Of a DNA stretch of 64,000 nucleotides, positions 46,025 to 56,388 are shown piece after piece. Location: NCBI RefSeq assembly GCF_021025955.1, contig NZ_JAJNCL010000001.1, positions 310,001 through 374,000 on the forward strand. Direction: 5' to 3'. How positions within the stretch are numbered: position 1 is the first letter of the stretch; every line of letters begins with the position of its first letter. The position numbers were made by a program, and so were the translations under genes. The DNA is from Rhodococcus qingshengii. GTDB lineage: Bacteria > Actinomycetota > Actinomycetes > Mycobacteriales > Mycobacteriaceae. A model generated the notes under the pieces. The model was not told the DNA's origin. It made no database searches and saw nothing but the letters and a program-made list of their open reading frames with translations.

Positions 46025-47110
46025 TCACGCCGCTGCCGGGAGGGTTCCACTGCGGATCGATCGGACGGTCCTCACCGCGACGGTTGCCCAGATCGGGATG
46101 AGCACAGTCAACAGTGCAAGCGCGATACCCAGGATTGCAGTGGAACCAGTGGCGACTCCGAAGGCATTCGCGCCGACAGCACACGCTCCGATGGGGAATG
46201 TGAAGCTCCACCACCCGAGTGAGAAGTCCAAGCCGCGGCGCAGTGCGTGGACGGTGACGGTGGTGACTGTGACAAAGGCGATCACGCCGATGATTCCGAC
46301 GACGGTTCCGTACACGATTCCGAATTCGTGCAGGGCGTCGGCATGCTCGGTACTGAGTGCATGCCGTGAGGCGGCGGCCAACAAGTTCGATGCGGCGATC
46401 GACTGTCCGATCACGCCCAACGGAATCCACAGTGAGGGAATGGCATTGAACGGGATCATATCAACGCCTGCCGAGCGGTTGCGTGCGAACTGCCTGGCGA
46501 CGGCAACCAGAATGCCGATGGCGGCGGTCAGTGCCAGAACAAACAGGATGTAGCAGAACACCAGTACCGCGATGCGCAATGCACCTTCAGGCATGTGCGT
46601 GCTGACCGCTGCGCCGGTGGTGGCCGAGACCATCGGAGGTACGACGGGCATGAGCCAGAACGGCATAGCCGTTGCCATTCCCGCATCTCGAACCAGACGA
46701 ATCATCATCACGACGTAGGTGATTAGGCCGAGTGCCGTGCCGAGTGTCCACAGTGTCAGCGACACGGTGATCGCCACGTCGTGGCCGAGGAAGTCCGGGC
46801 CGGTGATGCCGGTTGCGGATCCCACGGTCAGAAGCGCCATGGCGACGGCGCCGTAGAAGGGGAACATCGCGGGGCTGTGCAGGTAGGCGAGGGCCTGACA
46901 TCGATGTTGTGACCAATGGGTGGCGAATGCTCCGATCAGGGCGCACAGTACGAGAACCGCCAGCACCCAGAAGATCTCCGAGACCAGTTTCAAGCCCTCG
47001 ATCTCCGGTTCGAGCGAAGCCGCGGCCACCGACACGATTCCCGTTCCCATCGCTGCCGCGAACCAGTTCGGGGTGATGTGGGCGAAGGTGGGACTCGTGG
47101 TGGTGGTCAT
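46025..47110 (-). CDS. TDT-family (TehA/Mae1/SSU1-like) transporter
   Basis: A 361-residue membrane protein from the start at 47110, with about ten hydrophobic helices. The first block, ITPNWFAAAMGTGIVSVAA, is typical of tellurite-resistance/dicarboxylate transporters; WWSFTFPIGACAVGANAFG near the end is another. Family members carry malate, sulfite or other anions out of or into the cell. The frame continues upstream to 47740, but that part is antisense to the divergent LysR gene. That regulator is 90 bases away and probably controls it. Confidence 0.9.
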   Translation of the reverse strand: MTTTTSPTFAHITPNWFAAAMGTGIVSVAAASLEPEIEGLKLVSEIFWVLAVLVLCALIGAFATHWSQHRCQALAYLHSPAMFPFYGAVAMALLTVGSATGITGPDFLGHDVAITVSLTLWTLGTALGLITYVVMMIRLVRDAGMATAMPFWLMPVVPPMVSATTGAAVSTHMPEGALRIAVLVFCYILFVLALTAAIGILVAVARQFARNRSAGVDMIPFNAIPSLWIPLGVIGQSIAASNLLAAASRHALSTEHADALHEFGIVYGTVVGIIGVIAFVTVTTVTVHALRRGLDFSLGWWSFTFPIGACAVGANAFGVATGSTAILGIALALLTVLIPIWATVAVRTVRSIRSGTLPAAA

Positions 47111-47165
47111 GTATTTCACTGTCGTCTCATCCGGTTCGTACCGGTAGACCGGTTGTCCTTGAATG

Positions 47166-47186
47166 CCCACAAACTCGCCTTGTGGG
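47166..47186. promoter_or_regulatory. inverted repeat, candidate LysR operator
   Basis: CCCACAA and TTGTGGG (7-base arms, 7-base spacer) form a perfect inverted repeat. It ends 14 bases before the LysR start and lies in the shared promoter region with the TDT transporter. A LysR-type box is likely by position; not proven. Confidence 0.5.
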
Positions 47187-47200
47187 TCTAATCTTGGGTC

Positions 47201-48112
47201 ATGTCGTTGTCTCCTCGGGTGCCGGAACTCAGTGCCCTCGACGTCCTGCTTTCCGTGGGGCGTCTGGGCAGCATGGGTGCTGCCGGCCGGGAGCACGGGC
47301 TCAGTCAGCAGGCAGTCAGTGCGCGCGTGCGTTCGGTCGAGCGTCAGCTCGGAATCAAGGTCTTCGATCGAGCGGCGACCGGTGTACGTCCCACTGCCGA
47401 GGGCGGACTGATTCTCGAATGGGCCAGCCACATCCTGGTCAGTGCCGAGGAAATGGCGTCGGGGGTTGCTGCTCTCCGCGGTGAACGCGACGCTGCCGTC
47501 ACTGTCGCGGCCAGCATGACCATTGCCGAATATCTGGTGCCCGGGTGGACGGTTGCGATGCGCCACAAGTTCCCCAACGTCGTAGCGTCGGTGAGTTTGC
47601 ACAACTCCTCGGACGTCTCCGCTCAAGTCCAGGCAGGCAAGGCTGATATCGGATTTGTCGAAGGGCCGGATGTGCCGTCGGCGCTCGCGTCGTGCGAGGT
47701 GGCGCGTGATCATCTCGTGGTGGTGGTTCCGCCGGGGCATGACTGGGCGAATGGTGCGCCTGTTCCGGTCGCGGACCTCGCGCGCACACCGCTCATTCAG
47801 CGCGAGTCAGGGTCCGGTACCCGTCTGACGCTCGAGAATGCTGTTCCCGATTGTGTGCCGCCGTTGCTCGAGCTCACCTCGTGCACCGCCGTCAAGGCTG
47901 CGGTGGTGGCAGGCAACGCCCCGGCCGTTCTGTCGTCGCTGGCGGTTGCGGCCGACCTGACGGACGGCCGACTGGTCGCGGTCAACGTCGACGGCTTGCG
48001 GATGCCGCGGCGACTGCAGGCCGTCTGGGATCCCGATCGCGGATTGCGCGGTGCGGCACGAGATTTCCTCGACATTGCGCTCGGTTCCAACACCGCTGTT
48101 CATTCACGCTGA
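47201..48112 (+). CDS. LysR-family transcriptional regulator
   Basis: A 303-residue regulator. The DNA-binding domain includes LSVGRLGSMGAAGREHGLSQQAVSARVR, and the linker helix follows as SVERQLGIKVFDR. The effector-binding domain starts near residue 95 (AVTVAASMTIAEYLVPGW). Divergent from the TDT transporter gene, with an inverted repeat between, it probably senses the transported anion or a related metabolite. No other regulated gene is obvious on its own strand. Confidence 0.9.
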   Translation: MSLSPRVPELSALDVLLSVGRLGSMGAAGREHGLSQQAVSARVRSVERQLGIKVFDRAATGVRPTAEGGLILEWASHILVSAEEMASGVAALRGERDAAVTVAASMTIAEYLVPGWTVAMRHKFPNVVASVSLHNSSDVSAQVQAGKADIGFVEGPDVPSALASCEVARDHLVVVVPPGHDWANGAPVPVADLARTPLIQRESGSGTRLTLENAVPDCVPPLLELTSCTAVKAAVVAGNAPAVLSSLAVAADLTDGRLVAVNVDGLRMPRRLQAVWDPDRGLRGAARDFLDIALGSNTAVHSR

Positions 48113-48124
48113 CGGCTGCGGCTG

Positions 48125-48341
48125 CTATCTGACGGTGTCGATCCCCGCGAGGATGAGGTTGATGCCTGCCAGGAACTGCTCGCGGTCGTCGTGATCGCGC
48201 AGTTGTGCCGTCACCTGATTGAGGAACGGGTACTTCGCGGAGTCGAGTTCTTCTCACCGCGTGGCGACGCTCGCGAGGAATGCGCGGACTCGTACGTGAT
48301 CCTTGATCTCTGCCTCGGTGAACGCGCACCCTACTCGCTGG
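48125..48341 (-). pseudogene. remnant of a TetR-family regulator (C-terminal fragment)
   Basis: Reading leftwards, the frame gives FTEAEIKDHVRVRAFLASV, then ATR and an in-frame TGA, then EELDSAKYPFLNQVTAQL, and REQFLAGINLILAGIDTV before TAG at 48125. This resembles the ligand-domain end of actinobacterial TetR regulators. The internal stop and the absence of any helix-turn-helix part (the DNA upstream is the DUF3626 gene) show that it is a relic. Assignment is by pattern only. Confidence 0.6.
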
Positions 48342-48386
48342 TCGACTCCTTCACCGGTGCTGCTTCCGTATCCGGATAATGGGCGA

Positions 48387-49220
48387 ATGCCTGTCGATTC
48401 CTCTCCCGCGTCCGCCGCGATCGCGCACGTGCACGACCTCTCGAAGGGTGGCCCGCTGGATCGAAATCACCGGGTGACGTTGCACTTTCATCCAGACCTC
48501 CCTTTTGAAAGTGGTCTGACACTGGCCTCGATCGCACGTCAAGGCACCTACGTGACCCAGTTCGAGACTCGTACGAGCAACGGGGGACTGACGGCACACC
48601 ACGGCGGCGACCGTTGGCGTTGGGAGAGTCGGATTTTCGGCGGAGCCTACGACGAGCGAGAGCCGTCGGAACGGCCGAAGTACGGATCATTGAACTTTTC
48701 CGCCGATCTGTACGGGGCATCTCCTCGGTTCGGCTCGTCCTACTTCCGGCTTGCCGAGCACGCGCTCGACCGCACCACTTTCTGCTTTCCGGACAGCGTC
48801 TTCGAGTCCGGCCTCTTCGGAACGGCGGAAGCGATGAGCTTGGTTGACGCCGCCGTAGCCGCCGAGTTCGAGGATCCGCTCGACCACTACATCGAGGCGC
48901 ACGTTCACGGCGTCGTCGACATCGGAGCGGACGTCGAGGCGCTCGTTCTGGATCCGAGTTACCGGGGCACACGGATCGAAGAGATCGCCCACTCGCTCAC
49001 GTGCCAGGTGTTGTGGCACGACGGTTACGCGGTCGACGCCGACGAGGTCGCCGAACATCCCGACTATCGGGGAGCTACCGTCGTCGACATTGCCCGAGAG
49101 GTTGCGCTCGATGGTCGACTGACGCCTGCCGTCCTGGGTCTCGCCCGGCGCGGCTCTTACGATCCGCAGGACGTCAAAAAGGTCTGGCACTACATCGCTC
49201 GATTCGGCGGCAGGGCGTAG
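48387..49220 (+). CDS. DUF3626 family protein
   Basis: A 277-residue protein from ATG 48387. The family pattern shows in VTLHFHPDLPFESGLTLASIARQGTYVTQFETRTSNGG, then GGDRWRWESRIFGGAYD, and FGSSYFRLAEHALDRTTFC. Two conserved His and several Asp/Glu suggest a metal enzyme, but the family has no known function. It lacks a signal peptide. It lies immediately beyond a TetR remnant, which may once have been its regulator. Confidence 0.8.
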   Translation: MPVDSSPASAAIAHVHDLSKGGPLDRNHRVTLHFHPDLPFESGLTLASIARQGTYVTQFETRTSNGGLTAHHGGDRWRWESRIFGGAYDEREPSERPKYGSLNFSADLYGASPRFGSSYFRLAEHALDRTTFCFPDSVFESGLFGTAEAMSLVDAAVAAEFEDPLDHYIEAHVHGVVDIGADVEALVLDPSYRGTRIEEIAHSLTCQVLWHDGYAVDADEVAEHPDYRGATVVDIAREVALDGRLTPAVLGLARRGSYDPQDVKKVWHYIARFGGRA

Positions 49221-49388
49221 AACTGGGCATTCGCGTACCCCGGCCCGTCGACGACTGATGGTTCCGGGACCGCACATCAGTCCGAAGGCGGCGGTGAGGA
49301 AAGAGTGATTGATACGCAACATCGGGCATGAACTCCCGAAACAACTGCATCCGAAGATGGAAGTCGACCTTGATCCTCGGTCGAAGGG

Positions 49389-52300
49389 ATGCATGAATCG
49401 ATGGGCGCTCAACTCACTTCCACCAGTGTCGACACCCTCTGCGCGTACTGCGGGGTGGGCTGTGGTCTTGTCCTCGACATCATCACCGATCCGGAGACAG
49501 GGCGTCGGAAGGCCGCGAAGTCGTCCGGTCTGAAGACACACCCCGCCAATTTCGGACGTTTGTGCACCAAGGGCACCACGACGGCGGACATGCTCGCCGG
49601 CCCGGGGCGCATGGAATCTGCATATCGGCGTCCACACCGAGGTGAGGCGATCGAAGCTGCGGATATGAGTGCAGTCATCACCGAAACTGCCCACCGCCTG
49701 CGGGCAATCATCGACGAACACGGCCCCGACGCATTTGCGTTGTACGTGTCCGGGCAGATGTCTCTCGAGGCCCAGTACTTGTCGAACAAACTGGCCAAGG
49801 GCTTCATCGGCACCAATCAGATCGAATCGAATTCCCGGCTGTGCATGGCCAGTGCCGGCACCGGATACAAGCAATCGCTCGGGGCCGACGGACCGCCCGG
49901 TTCCTACCAGGACTTCGAACACGCCGACGTGTTCTTCGTGACCGGCGCGAACATGGCGGACTGCCATCCGATCCTCTTCCTTCGAATGCAGGAGCGGGTC
50001 AAGGCAGGCGCGAAGTTGATCGTCGTGGACCCTCGATGCAGCGTCACCGCAGACAAGGCGAACTTGTTCCTGCAGATCGCCCCCGGCACCGATCTCGCAC
50101 TACTCAACGGACTTCTCCACCTACTCGTCGTGAACGGGCACACCGACCCGGACTTCATCGCCGAATTCACCGAAGGCTGGGAGGCGATGCCCAGCTTCCT
50201 CGAGGAGTACACACCGGAGAAGGTCAGCGAGATCACCGGCATCCCCGAAGTCGACATTCGCACCGCAGCGCAATGGATCGGTGAGGCCGACAACTGGATG
50301 AGCTGTTGGACAATGGGTCTGAACCAGAGCACCCACGGCACGTGGAACACCAACGCCATCTGCAACCTTCATCTGGCGACCGGTGCGATCTGCACGCCTG
50401 GCAGCGGCCCGTTCTCGTTGACTGGGCAGCCGAACGCCATGGGTGGTCGTGAAATGGGCTACATGGGGCCAGGTTTGCCAGGTCAGCGTGCCGTGATGGT
50501 CGACGCCGATCGCGACTTCGTCGAGGAGCGATGGGGGATCCCGCAGGGTTCGCTGCGCACCGAAACCGGCGGTGGGACCATCGACCTGTTCTCCCGAATG
50601 GCGGCGGGTGAAATCAAGGCGTGCTGGATCATCTGCACCAATCCTGTTGCGACGGTAGCTAACCGCAAGACCGTCATCGACGGATTGGAGAAGGCTGACC
50701 TCGTCATCACCCAGGACGCGTTCTTGGGCACCGAGACCAACGAATACGCCGACGTCCTGCTGCCGGCGTCATTGTGGACAGAGTCCGACGGAGTGATGAT
50801 CAACTCCGAACGCAACCTGACGCTCTTCCAACAGGCACTGGATCCGGTCGGGCAGGCGCTGCCTGATTGGCAGATCATCGCCCGAATCGCCTGCGAGATG
50901 GGCTATGCCGAGGCATTCACCTATACCAGTGCCGAAGAGGTGTTCGAGGAGATCAAGCAGTTCTGGAATCCGAAGACCGGCTACGACTTACGCGGCGTCA
51001 CCTACGAGCGCCTCCGCAAGTCGCCGATCCAGTGGCCATGCCCGCCCGAGAGTAATCAGGACCGTCATCCCATCCGATACCTCAATGACGGTGTCAGTCA
51101 GAGGCTTCTGGTCCGAGAGGACGGCAGCACTCCACGCCTCGCGTTCCCCACCGACACGGGCCGTGCGATGTTCTTCGCCCGGCCACACATGCTTCCCGCC
51201 GAAATGCCCGACGACGACTATCCGTTCCTGCTCAACACCGGTCGTCTTGCGCACCAGTGGCACACCATGACCAAGACCGGCAAGGTGGCCAAGCTGAACA
51301 AACTCAACCCCGGGCCCTTTGTCGAGATCCATCCCGACGACGCCACACGCCTCGGCGTCGTCGACAAGGACGCGATCGAGGTCGCCTCACGCCGCGGCCG
51401 CGCAGTGCTCCCGGCCGTGGTCACCGACCGAGTGCGTCCGGGAAACTGCTTCGCACCGTTTCACTGGAACGACGCCTTCGGCGAGTATCTCTCGATCAAC
51501 GCCGTCACCAACGACGCCATCGACCCTGCATCCCAGCAACCGGAGTTCAAAGCCTGTGCCGTCACTTTGACGAAGGTCGCCGTGAACACGCCCGAAACGG
51601 AGCTCGCCGAATCGCCGCGGGTGGCTCCCGTGGCGACTGATCGGGCTTTGTCGCGAACCGATGTCCTCGCTGATGTCATCGGCCAAACAGGAACACCTGC
51701 AGTGGTATTCGATCCGCTCCAACAGAGCTACCTGGCAGGTCTTCTCGCGGCGTTGCGTGCGGATGCCGATCGCACTGTCGGGGTGCCGACCTTGCCTCCG
51801 GCTGCACCCTTCGATGGCGAAAAGCGGATGTGGGTAGACGGTGTCTTGGCCGGCCTGTACTCAAGGACCTCACTCCCTGGCACTGACGGGCCCGCGTTGT
51901 CATCGGGTACGGACACTGCCTCCGAGCGGGCGCCGATCGTCGTGCTCTGGGCATCGCAGACCGGAAACGCGGAGGAGTTTGCCGCCGCCTGCGCTGCTCG
52001 TCTCGGGGAAGTCGGCTTGCCCGTGGTGATACACGCAATGGACGAGTTCCCGGCTGCCGACCTGGCGGCCACCCGAGAGGTCCTGCTGATCACCAGTACC
52101 TCCGGTGACGGCGAATCCCCGGACAACGGCAGCGGTTTCTGGGATGCCCTGGCTGCTGACACAGCGCCCCTCATGGTCGAGACACTTTATGCAGTAATCG
52201 CTTTCGGTGACTCGAACTACGACGACTTCTGTGGACACGGTCGAAAACTCGACGCTCGCCTTGCTGAACTGGGAGCCAGTCGTATCGTCGATCGCGTCGA

Positions 52301-53585
52301 CTGCGAGCCTGATTTCGAAGACACAGCTGCTGGATGGCTCGACGCGGTCACGGCCGAACTTCAGAGCACGGAGGCGGGTGAGTCGACCGACGTCGTCGTT
52401 GCAATGAAGAACTCCGGCACAACTGCTGTGGCCGCGCCGATTTCACCGGCGATGTCGGCGCCGCTGCAGTACAACAAGAAGGCGCCACTGACTACAGCTT
52501 TGACGCGCAATGTCGTGCTCAACCGGCCAGGCTCTTCCAAAGACGTGCGGCAGTTGGGTTTTCACCTTCCGGACGACACGGTCAGCTACGAAGCCGGCGA
52601 CGCTCTCGGAGTCTGGCCGCGAAACAGCTCCCCGTTTGTCGACGAGTGGCTCACCCTTACCGGCCTCGACGGTGAGGAGACCGTCGATCTGGGGCAGTAC
52701 GGCGCGATGACCTTGCGTACCGCGCTGACCGAACGCCTGGAGATCACTCGAATCTCGAGCGACATGATTCGGTTCGTGCATCAACGGACTCGCGATGCGG
52801 ACCTGGCCGAGTTGATGAAGCCGGAGAACATCTCCACGCTCAAAGACTGGTCGTGGGGACGACAGTCCGTCGACGTACTTGCGCAGTCGCCGGTTCGTGC
52901 TTCAACCGACGAATGGCTCTCGTTACTCAAACCGCTTCAGCCGCGGTTGTATTCGATTTCTTCGAGTCCGAAAGAGAACCCACGCGAAGTGCAGTTGACG
53001 GTGTCCGCCGTCCGATACAACGTCGCGGGCGTCCCACGCCGTGGAGTGTGCTCGACGTATCTCGCAGATCATGCTGACGGTGACGACATCGGAATTTACG
53101 TGCAGAAGTCGACTCACTTCCGGCCCCCTTCCGATCCCGAGACCCCGATGATCATGGTCGGTCCGGGGACCGGCATTGCACCGTTCCGTGCTTTCCTGCA
53201 TGAGCGGCGGGCGTTGGGGCACACGGGTCCGAACTGGCTGTTCTTCGGAGAACAGCATGCCGCGACCGACTTCTACTACCGCGAAGAAATCGAAGAATTG
53301 CGGAAAGACGGCTTTCTCACCGAACTCGACCTCGCATTTTCCCGGGATCAAGCCGACAAGGTCTACGTGCAGGACCGGATGCGCGAACGAGGCGCGCTGC
53401 TGTGGGAGTGGTTGCAGAAGGGCGCCCACTTCTACGTCTGCGGCGATGCCAACCGGATGGCCAAGGACGTCGACAATGCCCTCAACGGCGTGGTCGCTCG
53501 ACACGGAAAACTGGCCCCTCGTAGTGCCGAGGCGTATGTGAAGGCTCTTTCAGCGGAGAAGCGCTACGTTCGGGACGTCTACTGA
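49389..53585 (+). CDS. assimilatory nitrate reductase fused to CysJ-type flavoprotein reductase
   Basis: A 1398-residue fusion. Residues 1-735 are a molybdopterin nitrate reductase (NasA/NarB type): 4Fe-4S ligands C18, C21, C25 and C59, and the probable Mo ligand C152 in [10 protein letters not shown] linker of about 110 residues leads to a flavodoxin domain starting near 847 ([12 protein letters not shown]), then FAD-binding (RLYSISSSP near 1185) and NADPH-binding ([12 protein letters not shown] near 1258) modules of the CysJ kind. Electrons can thus pass from NADPH through FAD, FMN and the cluster to molybdenum in one chain. ATG 49389 is used; ATG 49401 is possible. No nitrite reductase or nitrate transporter is in the window. 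Confidence 0.93.
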   Translation: MHESMGAQLTSTSVDTLCAYCGVGCGLVLDIITDPETGRRKAAKSSGLKTHPANFGRLCTKGTTTADMLAGPGRMESAYRRPHRGEAIEAADMSAVITETAHRLRAIIDEHGPDAFALYVSGQMSLEAQYLSNKLAKGFIGTNQIESNSRLCMASAGTGYKQSLGADGPPGSYQDFEHADVFFVTGANMADCHPILFLRMQERVKAGAKLIVVDPRCSVTADKANLFLQIAPGTDLALLNGLLHLLVVNGHTDPDFIAEFTEGWEAMPSFLEEYTPEKVSEITGIPEVDIRTAAQWIGEADNWMSCWTMGLNQSTHGTWNTNAICNLHLATGAICTPGSGPFSLTGQPNAMGGREMGYMGPGLPGQRAVMVDADRDFVEERWGIPQGSLRTETGGGTIDLFSRMAAGEIKACWIICTNPVATVANRKTVIDGLEKADLVITQDAFLGTETNEYADVLLPASLWTESDGVMINSERNLTLFQQALDPVGQALPDWQIIARIACEMGYAEAFTYTSAEEVFEEIKQFWNPKTGYDLRGVTYERLRKSPIQWPCPPESNQDRHPIRYLNDGVSQRLLVREDGSTPRLAFPTDTGRAMFFARPHMLPAEMPDDDYPFLLNTGRLAHQWHTMTKTGKVAKLNKLNPGPFVEIHPDDATRLGVVDKDAIEVASRRGRAVLPAVVTDRVRPGNCFAPFHWNDAFGEYLSINAVTNDAIDPASQQPEFKACAVTLTKVAVNTPETELAESPRVAPVATDRALSRTDVLADVIGQTGTPAVVFDPLQQSYLAGLLAALRADADRTVGVPTLPPAAPFDGEKRMWVDGVLAGLYSRTSLPGTDGPALSSGTDTASERAPIVVLWASQTGNAEEFAAACAARLGEVGLPVVIHAMDEFPAADLAATREVLLITSTSGDGESPDNGSGFWDALAADTAPLMVETLYAVIAFGDSNYDDFCGHGRKLDARLAELGASRIVDRVDCEPDFEDTAAGWLDAVTAELQSTEAGESTDVVVAMKNSGTTAVAAPISPAMSAPLQYNKKAPLTTALTRNVVLNRPGSSKDVRQLGFHLPDDTVSYEAGDALGVWPRNSSPFVDEWLTLTGLDGEETVDLGQYGAMTLRTALTERLEITRISSDMIRFVHQRTRDADLAELMKPENISTLKDWSWGRQSVDVLAQSPVRASTDEWLSLLKPLQPRLYSISSSPKENPREVQLTVSAVRYNVAGVPRRGVCSTYLADHADGDDIGIYVQKSTHFRPPSDPETPMIMVGPGTGIAPFRAFLHERRALGHTGPNWLFFGEQHAATDFYYREEIEELRKDGFLTELDLAFSRDQADKVYVQDRMRERGALLWEWLQKGAHFYVCGDANRMAKDVDNALNGVVARHGKLAPRSAEAYVKALSAEKRYVRDVY

Positions 53586-53595
53586 CGACGATCGA

Positions 53596-54060
53596 TCAGA
53601 CTGCGCCCTTGAACCCGTGCTGACGCCAGGCCTCGTACGTCACCAGGGCGGCAGCGTTGGACAGGTTGAGGGATCGGCGTCCGGGAAGCATCGGGATACG
53701 CAGGCGCTCGGTGATGTGTTCGTCCGCCAGCACTTCCTCGGATAACCCGGTGGGTTCGGGCCCGAAGAGCAGGACGTCGCCGGGTTGGTAGGCGATATCG
53801 GCATACGACGTGGTCGCGTGCGCGGTGAAGGCGAATACGCGAGCGGGTGTGACGGCATCCCAGGCGGCGGCCAGGTTTTCGTGGACCGTGACAGTCGCCA
53901 GATCGTGGTAGTCCAAGCCTGCGCGCTTGAGCTTCGGCTCCGACAAGTCGAACCCGAGAGGGCCGACCAGGTGGAGTTCGCAACCGGTACCTGCGACCAT
54001 GCGGATCGCGTTTCCGGTGTTGGGTGGGATGCGGGGCTCGTGGAACATCACTCGGAACAC
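53596..54060 (-). CDS. trmL: tRNA (cytidine(34)-2'-O)-methyltransferase TrmL (SpoU family)
   Basis: A 154-residue SPOUT methyltransferase. GTG 54060 (VFRVMFHEPRIPPNTGN) gives the normal family length; ATG 54048 would remove four residues. SAM-binding knot motifs are LLFGPEPTGLS and IPMLPGRRSLNLSNAAALVTYEAWRQ. It methylates the ribose of the wobble nucleotide in certain leucine tRNAs in other bacteria. It matches Rv3366 (spoU) of M. tuberculosis in content and in belonging to the same gene neighbourhood. Confidence 0.92.
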   Translation of the reverse strand: MFRVMFHEPRIPPNTGNAIRMVAGTGCELHLVGPLGFDLSEPKLKRAGLDYHDLATVTVHENLAAAWDAVTPARVFAFTAHATTSYADIAYQPGDVLLFGPEPTGLSEEVLADEHITERLRIPMLPGRRSLNLSNAAALVTYEAWRQHGFKGAV

Positions 54061-54195
54061 TCGAGGAACTGTACCGGGCGTCGTATCGGTGCCCGCGTCC
54101 GTGAGAAGACCGGTCGAGAAGTGTGGGCAAATTGGTAACAAACCGCCCAGTCCGTGCGAATCTATTTCCGGCACTCTTCTCAGAACGGACATTTC

Positions 54196-54867
54196 ATGAA
54201 CCCTCCCGCCGGTTGGAACCCCGACCCCTTCGACCCCACGATCGACCGTTACTGGGACGGTCAACAGTGGACCGCGCAGACACGGCCCAAGGGCGTCGAT
54301 GCACCCACTCAAGCGTTCGGTACTCCGACGCAGGTCGTCGGTGCACCGGGATCTCCGTCGCCGGACGCAAACGCCGAGGAAGGCAAGACGCGGCGTAAGT
54401 GGCCGTGGATCGCCGGCGCAGCAGTCGTGGGGTTGGTGGCCATCGCTGCGGCGACGGGGGCGGGCAAGTCGGAAGAATCGACGACGCCTGCTGTGACCTC
54501 TTCGACGACAGCTGCAGCGACGACAACCAAAACCACTGTCCCATCGACGACGAAGACCACAACTTCGTCCCTCTTGCCGACGACGACAACGATCGTGCAG
54601 CCACCGACGACGACCACCGTGGCAATAGTGCCGCTGGTGCCGCAGGTCCCGGAGACCACGACTACGCCGTACGTTCCGCCCGCTCCGGCGTACACGCCGC
54701 CGAAGACAACGGAACCTGCGTACGTTCCACCGAAACCGTCGGGAGGAACGGTGAATCCGGGCTCGTTCTGTTCGACCCCTGGAGCGACAGGCGTGACAAA
54801 GAAGGGCACTCCGATGGTGTGTGGGATTGGCAGCGATGGACGAGATCGCTGGGTGTCGGCCGGCTGA
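54196..54867 (+). CDS. DUF2510 membrane protein with Thr/Pro-rich outer region
   Basis: A 223-residue protein from ATG 54196. It starts with a DUF2510 motif (PPAGWNPDPFDPTIDRYWDG, with W-D-G-x-x-W), has a single hydrophobic helix around residues 78-95 (WPWIAGAAVVGLVAIAAAT), then about 85 residues rich in Thr, Pro and Val, and ends in a short domain with two cysteines (FCSTPG and MVCGIGSDG). The outer region looks like a cell-wall-spanning stalk. DUF2510 is cytoplasmic in this topology. Function unknown. Confidence 0.85.
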   Translation: MNPPAGWNPDPFDPTIDRYWDGQQWTAQTRPKGVDAPTQAFGTPTQVVGAPGSPSPDANAEEGKTRRKWPWIAGAAVVGLVAIAAATGAGKSEESTTPAVTSSTTAAATTTKTTVPSTTKTTTSSLLPTTTTIVQPPTTTTVAIVPLVPQVPETTTTPYVPPAPAYTPPKTTEPAYVPPKPSGGTVNPGSFCSTPGATGVTKKGTPMVCGIGSDGRDRWVSAG

Positions 54868-54918
54868 TTGTCGGCTGCCATCAGGGGCGCTGAACCGGTG
54901 TCGGTGCGGCGGGGCAGT

Positions 54919-55539
54919 ATGGACGGCATGCTCCCCGAAGAATCCGACGATGTCGTCGGCGAAGACTATTCAGACGCGCGACTGGCCGGGCAGAAGTGGC
55001 GTCAGCGCACTTTCACCAATTGCAATTTCCGAGACGCCGATCTCACCGGACTCATGACGGAATCGGTCGTGTTCACCGACTGCGATTTCACCGGCACCGA
55101 TCTGGGGGAGTCCGTACATACGGGAACAGCGTTCCGTTCGTGCAATTTTGCTCGGACCAGCCTGTGGCACAGCACGTTCCGGAACTGCAGTCTGCTCGGT
55201 TCGACGTTCGACGGTTGCCGTATCCGGCCGTTGACGCTCGACGAAGTCGACTTCTCGTTGACCTCACTGGGCGGGGCGGACTTGAGGAAGATCGACTTCA
55301 CCTCGTGTCGCTTCCGTGAAGCGAACTTGGTTCGGGCCGACATGCGGGGCGCGGTGTTGGCGTCGGCGGATCTGTCCGGTGCTCGCACGGGTGGACTCAA
55401 ACTCGAAGGTGCAGATCTGCGCGGTGCGCGGATCGATCCGAGCCTGTGGACGTCCGCGTCTGTCGGAAACGCGCAGATCGAGTTGATGCAGGCCGTGGCT
55501 TATGCGTCGGCGCACGGTCTTGTCGTCGACATGAAGTAG
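54919..55539 (+). CDS. pentapeptide-repeat protein
   Basis: About 206 residues from ATG 54919 (ATG 54928 and an upstream start at 54868 are alternatives). Tandem A(D/N)LxX-type pentapeptides run through the protein: CNFRDADLTG, CDFTGTDLGE, CNFARTSLWH, ADLRKIDFTS and ANLVRADMRG. They form a right-handed quadrilateral beta-helix. The MfpA/Qnr subgroup mimics DNA and protects gyrase from quinolones, but many relatives do other things. It follows the DUF2510 gene by 51 bases. Confidence 0.88.
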   Translation: MDGMLPEESDDVVGEDYSDARLAGQKWRQRTFTNCNFRDADLTGLMTESVVFTDCDFTGTDLGESVHTGTAFRSCNFARTSLWHSTFRNCSLLGSTFDGCRIRPLTLDEVDFSLTSLGGADLRKIDFTSCRFREANLVRADMRGAVLASADLSGARTGGLKLEGADLRGARIDPSLWTSASVGNAQIELMQAVAYASAHGLVVDMK

Positions 55540-55545
55540 TGGCGC

Positions 55546-55821
55546 CTAGCTCTGCAAGCGCTCCTCGAGGTGCACGGTCACCAGTTCGCCCGTCTCCTTG
55601 CCGATGGCTTTGCGAAGATCGGCTTTGACCGGCAGCTTGTGGTTGCCGTCTCCCAAGGCCATGAACGAACTCTGGAACGGATGTCCGTCGATCGTCCCGC
55701 GAACCTTGACCAGGCCGCGGGTGCCGAAGAACTCGGCGGACTCCGGCCAGATCACATAAGTCCACCCGCCCTTGGCGTCGCTCTTCTGCAAGGTGGCCGT
55801 GAATTCCTTGTCCAGCAACAT
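55546..55821 (-). CDS. DUF1905 domain protein
   Basis: A 91-residue protein from ATG 55821, with AAGGA eight bases upstream. The DUF1905 pattern is [32 protein letters not shown] followed by [23 protein letters not shown], split here by motif. DUF1905 barrels often occur fused to YdeI-like domains; this is a stand-alone version. It lies 32 bases downstream of the GNAT gene and is probably co-transcribed. Role unknown. Confidence 0.85.
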   Translation of the reverse strand: MLLDKEFTATLQKSDAKGGWTYVIWPESAEFFGTRGLVKVRGTIDGHPFQSSFMALGDGNHKLPVKADLRKAIGKETGELVTVHLEERLQS

Positions 55822-55853
55822 GATGTCGGTCCTTTCGAGCTCGTCCCAGTCGA

Positions 55854-56366
55854 TCAGCGGATGAATTCCCGAGCGAGGAGATCCATCAACAGACCGTTCT
55901 TCCACACACCGTGGCGATCTCGCGAGTACTCGCGCATCACCCCGACGTCTTTGAACCCCACAGATCGATAGCACGCGATGGCGACGGAGTTGTCGACCTC
56001 GGGGTCGATGACAAGACGGTGGAATGCGAGGTCGTCGATCAGATGGGCACACAGCACCCGTATCGATTCGCGACCGAACCCTTGGCCGTGGAAGTGGGGA
56101 TCGAGAAACAAGTCGAGCCCGGCGTGGCGGAAGTCGGGGTTGTCCTCAGCTTCGTACCATTGGATGAAGCCGATCAGTTGGTCGCCGTAGAAAATGCTGT
56201 AGCGCGTGGTGCCGGGTTCTGGCGCCGCAGGCCAGTCGTCGTCGGGATTTTGCCACCACTGCACGACGTCCGGGTGCAGGTGAATTGCCCGCAGACGGGC
56301 GTGATGGTCGGGCGAGACGGGGGAGAGGAGCACCCTCGGGCCGCGTAGTTCCGGAGCCGTTGTCAC
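55854..56366 (-). CDS. GNAT acetyltransferase, AAC(6')-like
   Basis: A 170-residue acetyltransferase. The early [10 protein letters not shown] and [26 protein letters not shown] are typical of the AAC(6')/RimJ-like group, the acetyl-CoA motif is [15 protein letters not shown], and the last motif is [22 protein letters not shown]. Aminoglycoside acetylation has been shown for some relatives; a housekeeping substrate is as likely. It diverges from folD with 22 bases between starts. Confidence 0.85.
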   Translation of the reverse strand: MTTAPELRGPRVLLSPVSPDHHARLRAIHLHPDVVQWWQNPDDDWPAAPEPGTTRYSIFYGDQLIGFIQWYEAEDNPDFRHAGLDLFLDPHFHGQGFGRESIRVLCAHLIDDLAFHRLVIDPEVDNSVAIACYRSVGFKDVGVMREYSRDRHGVWKNGLLMDLLAREFIR

Positions 56367-56388
56367 TCATCGACCCTAACCTGGAACA

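Noticed and set aside
46025..47740. 571-residue reading frame for the TDT transporter
   Set aside because: The first 210 residues are antisense to the LysR gene and have no family features; the transporter starts at 47110.
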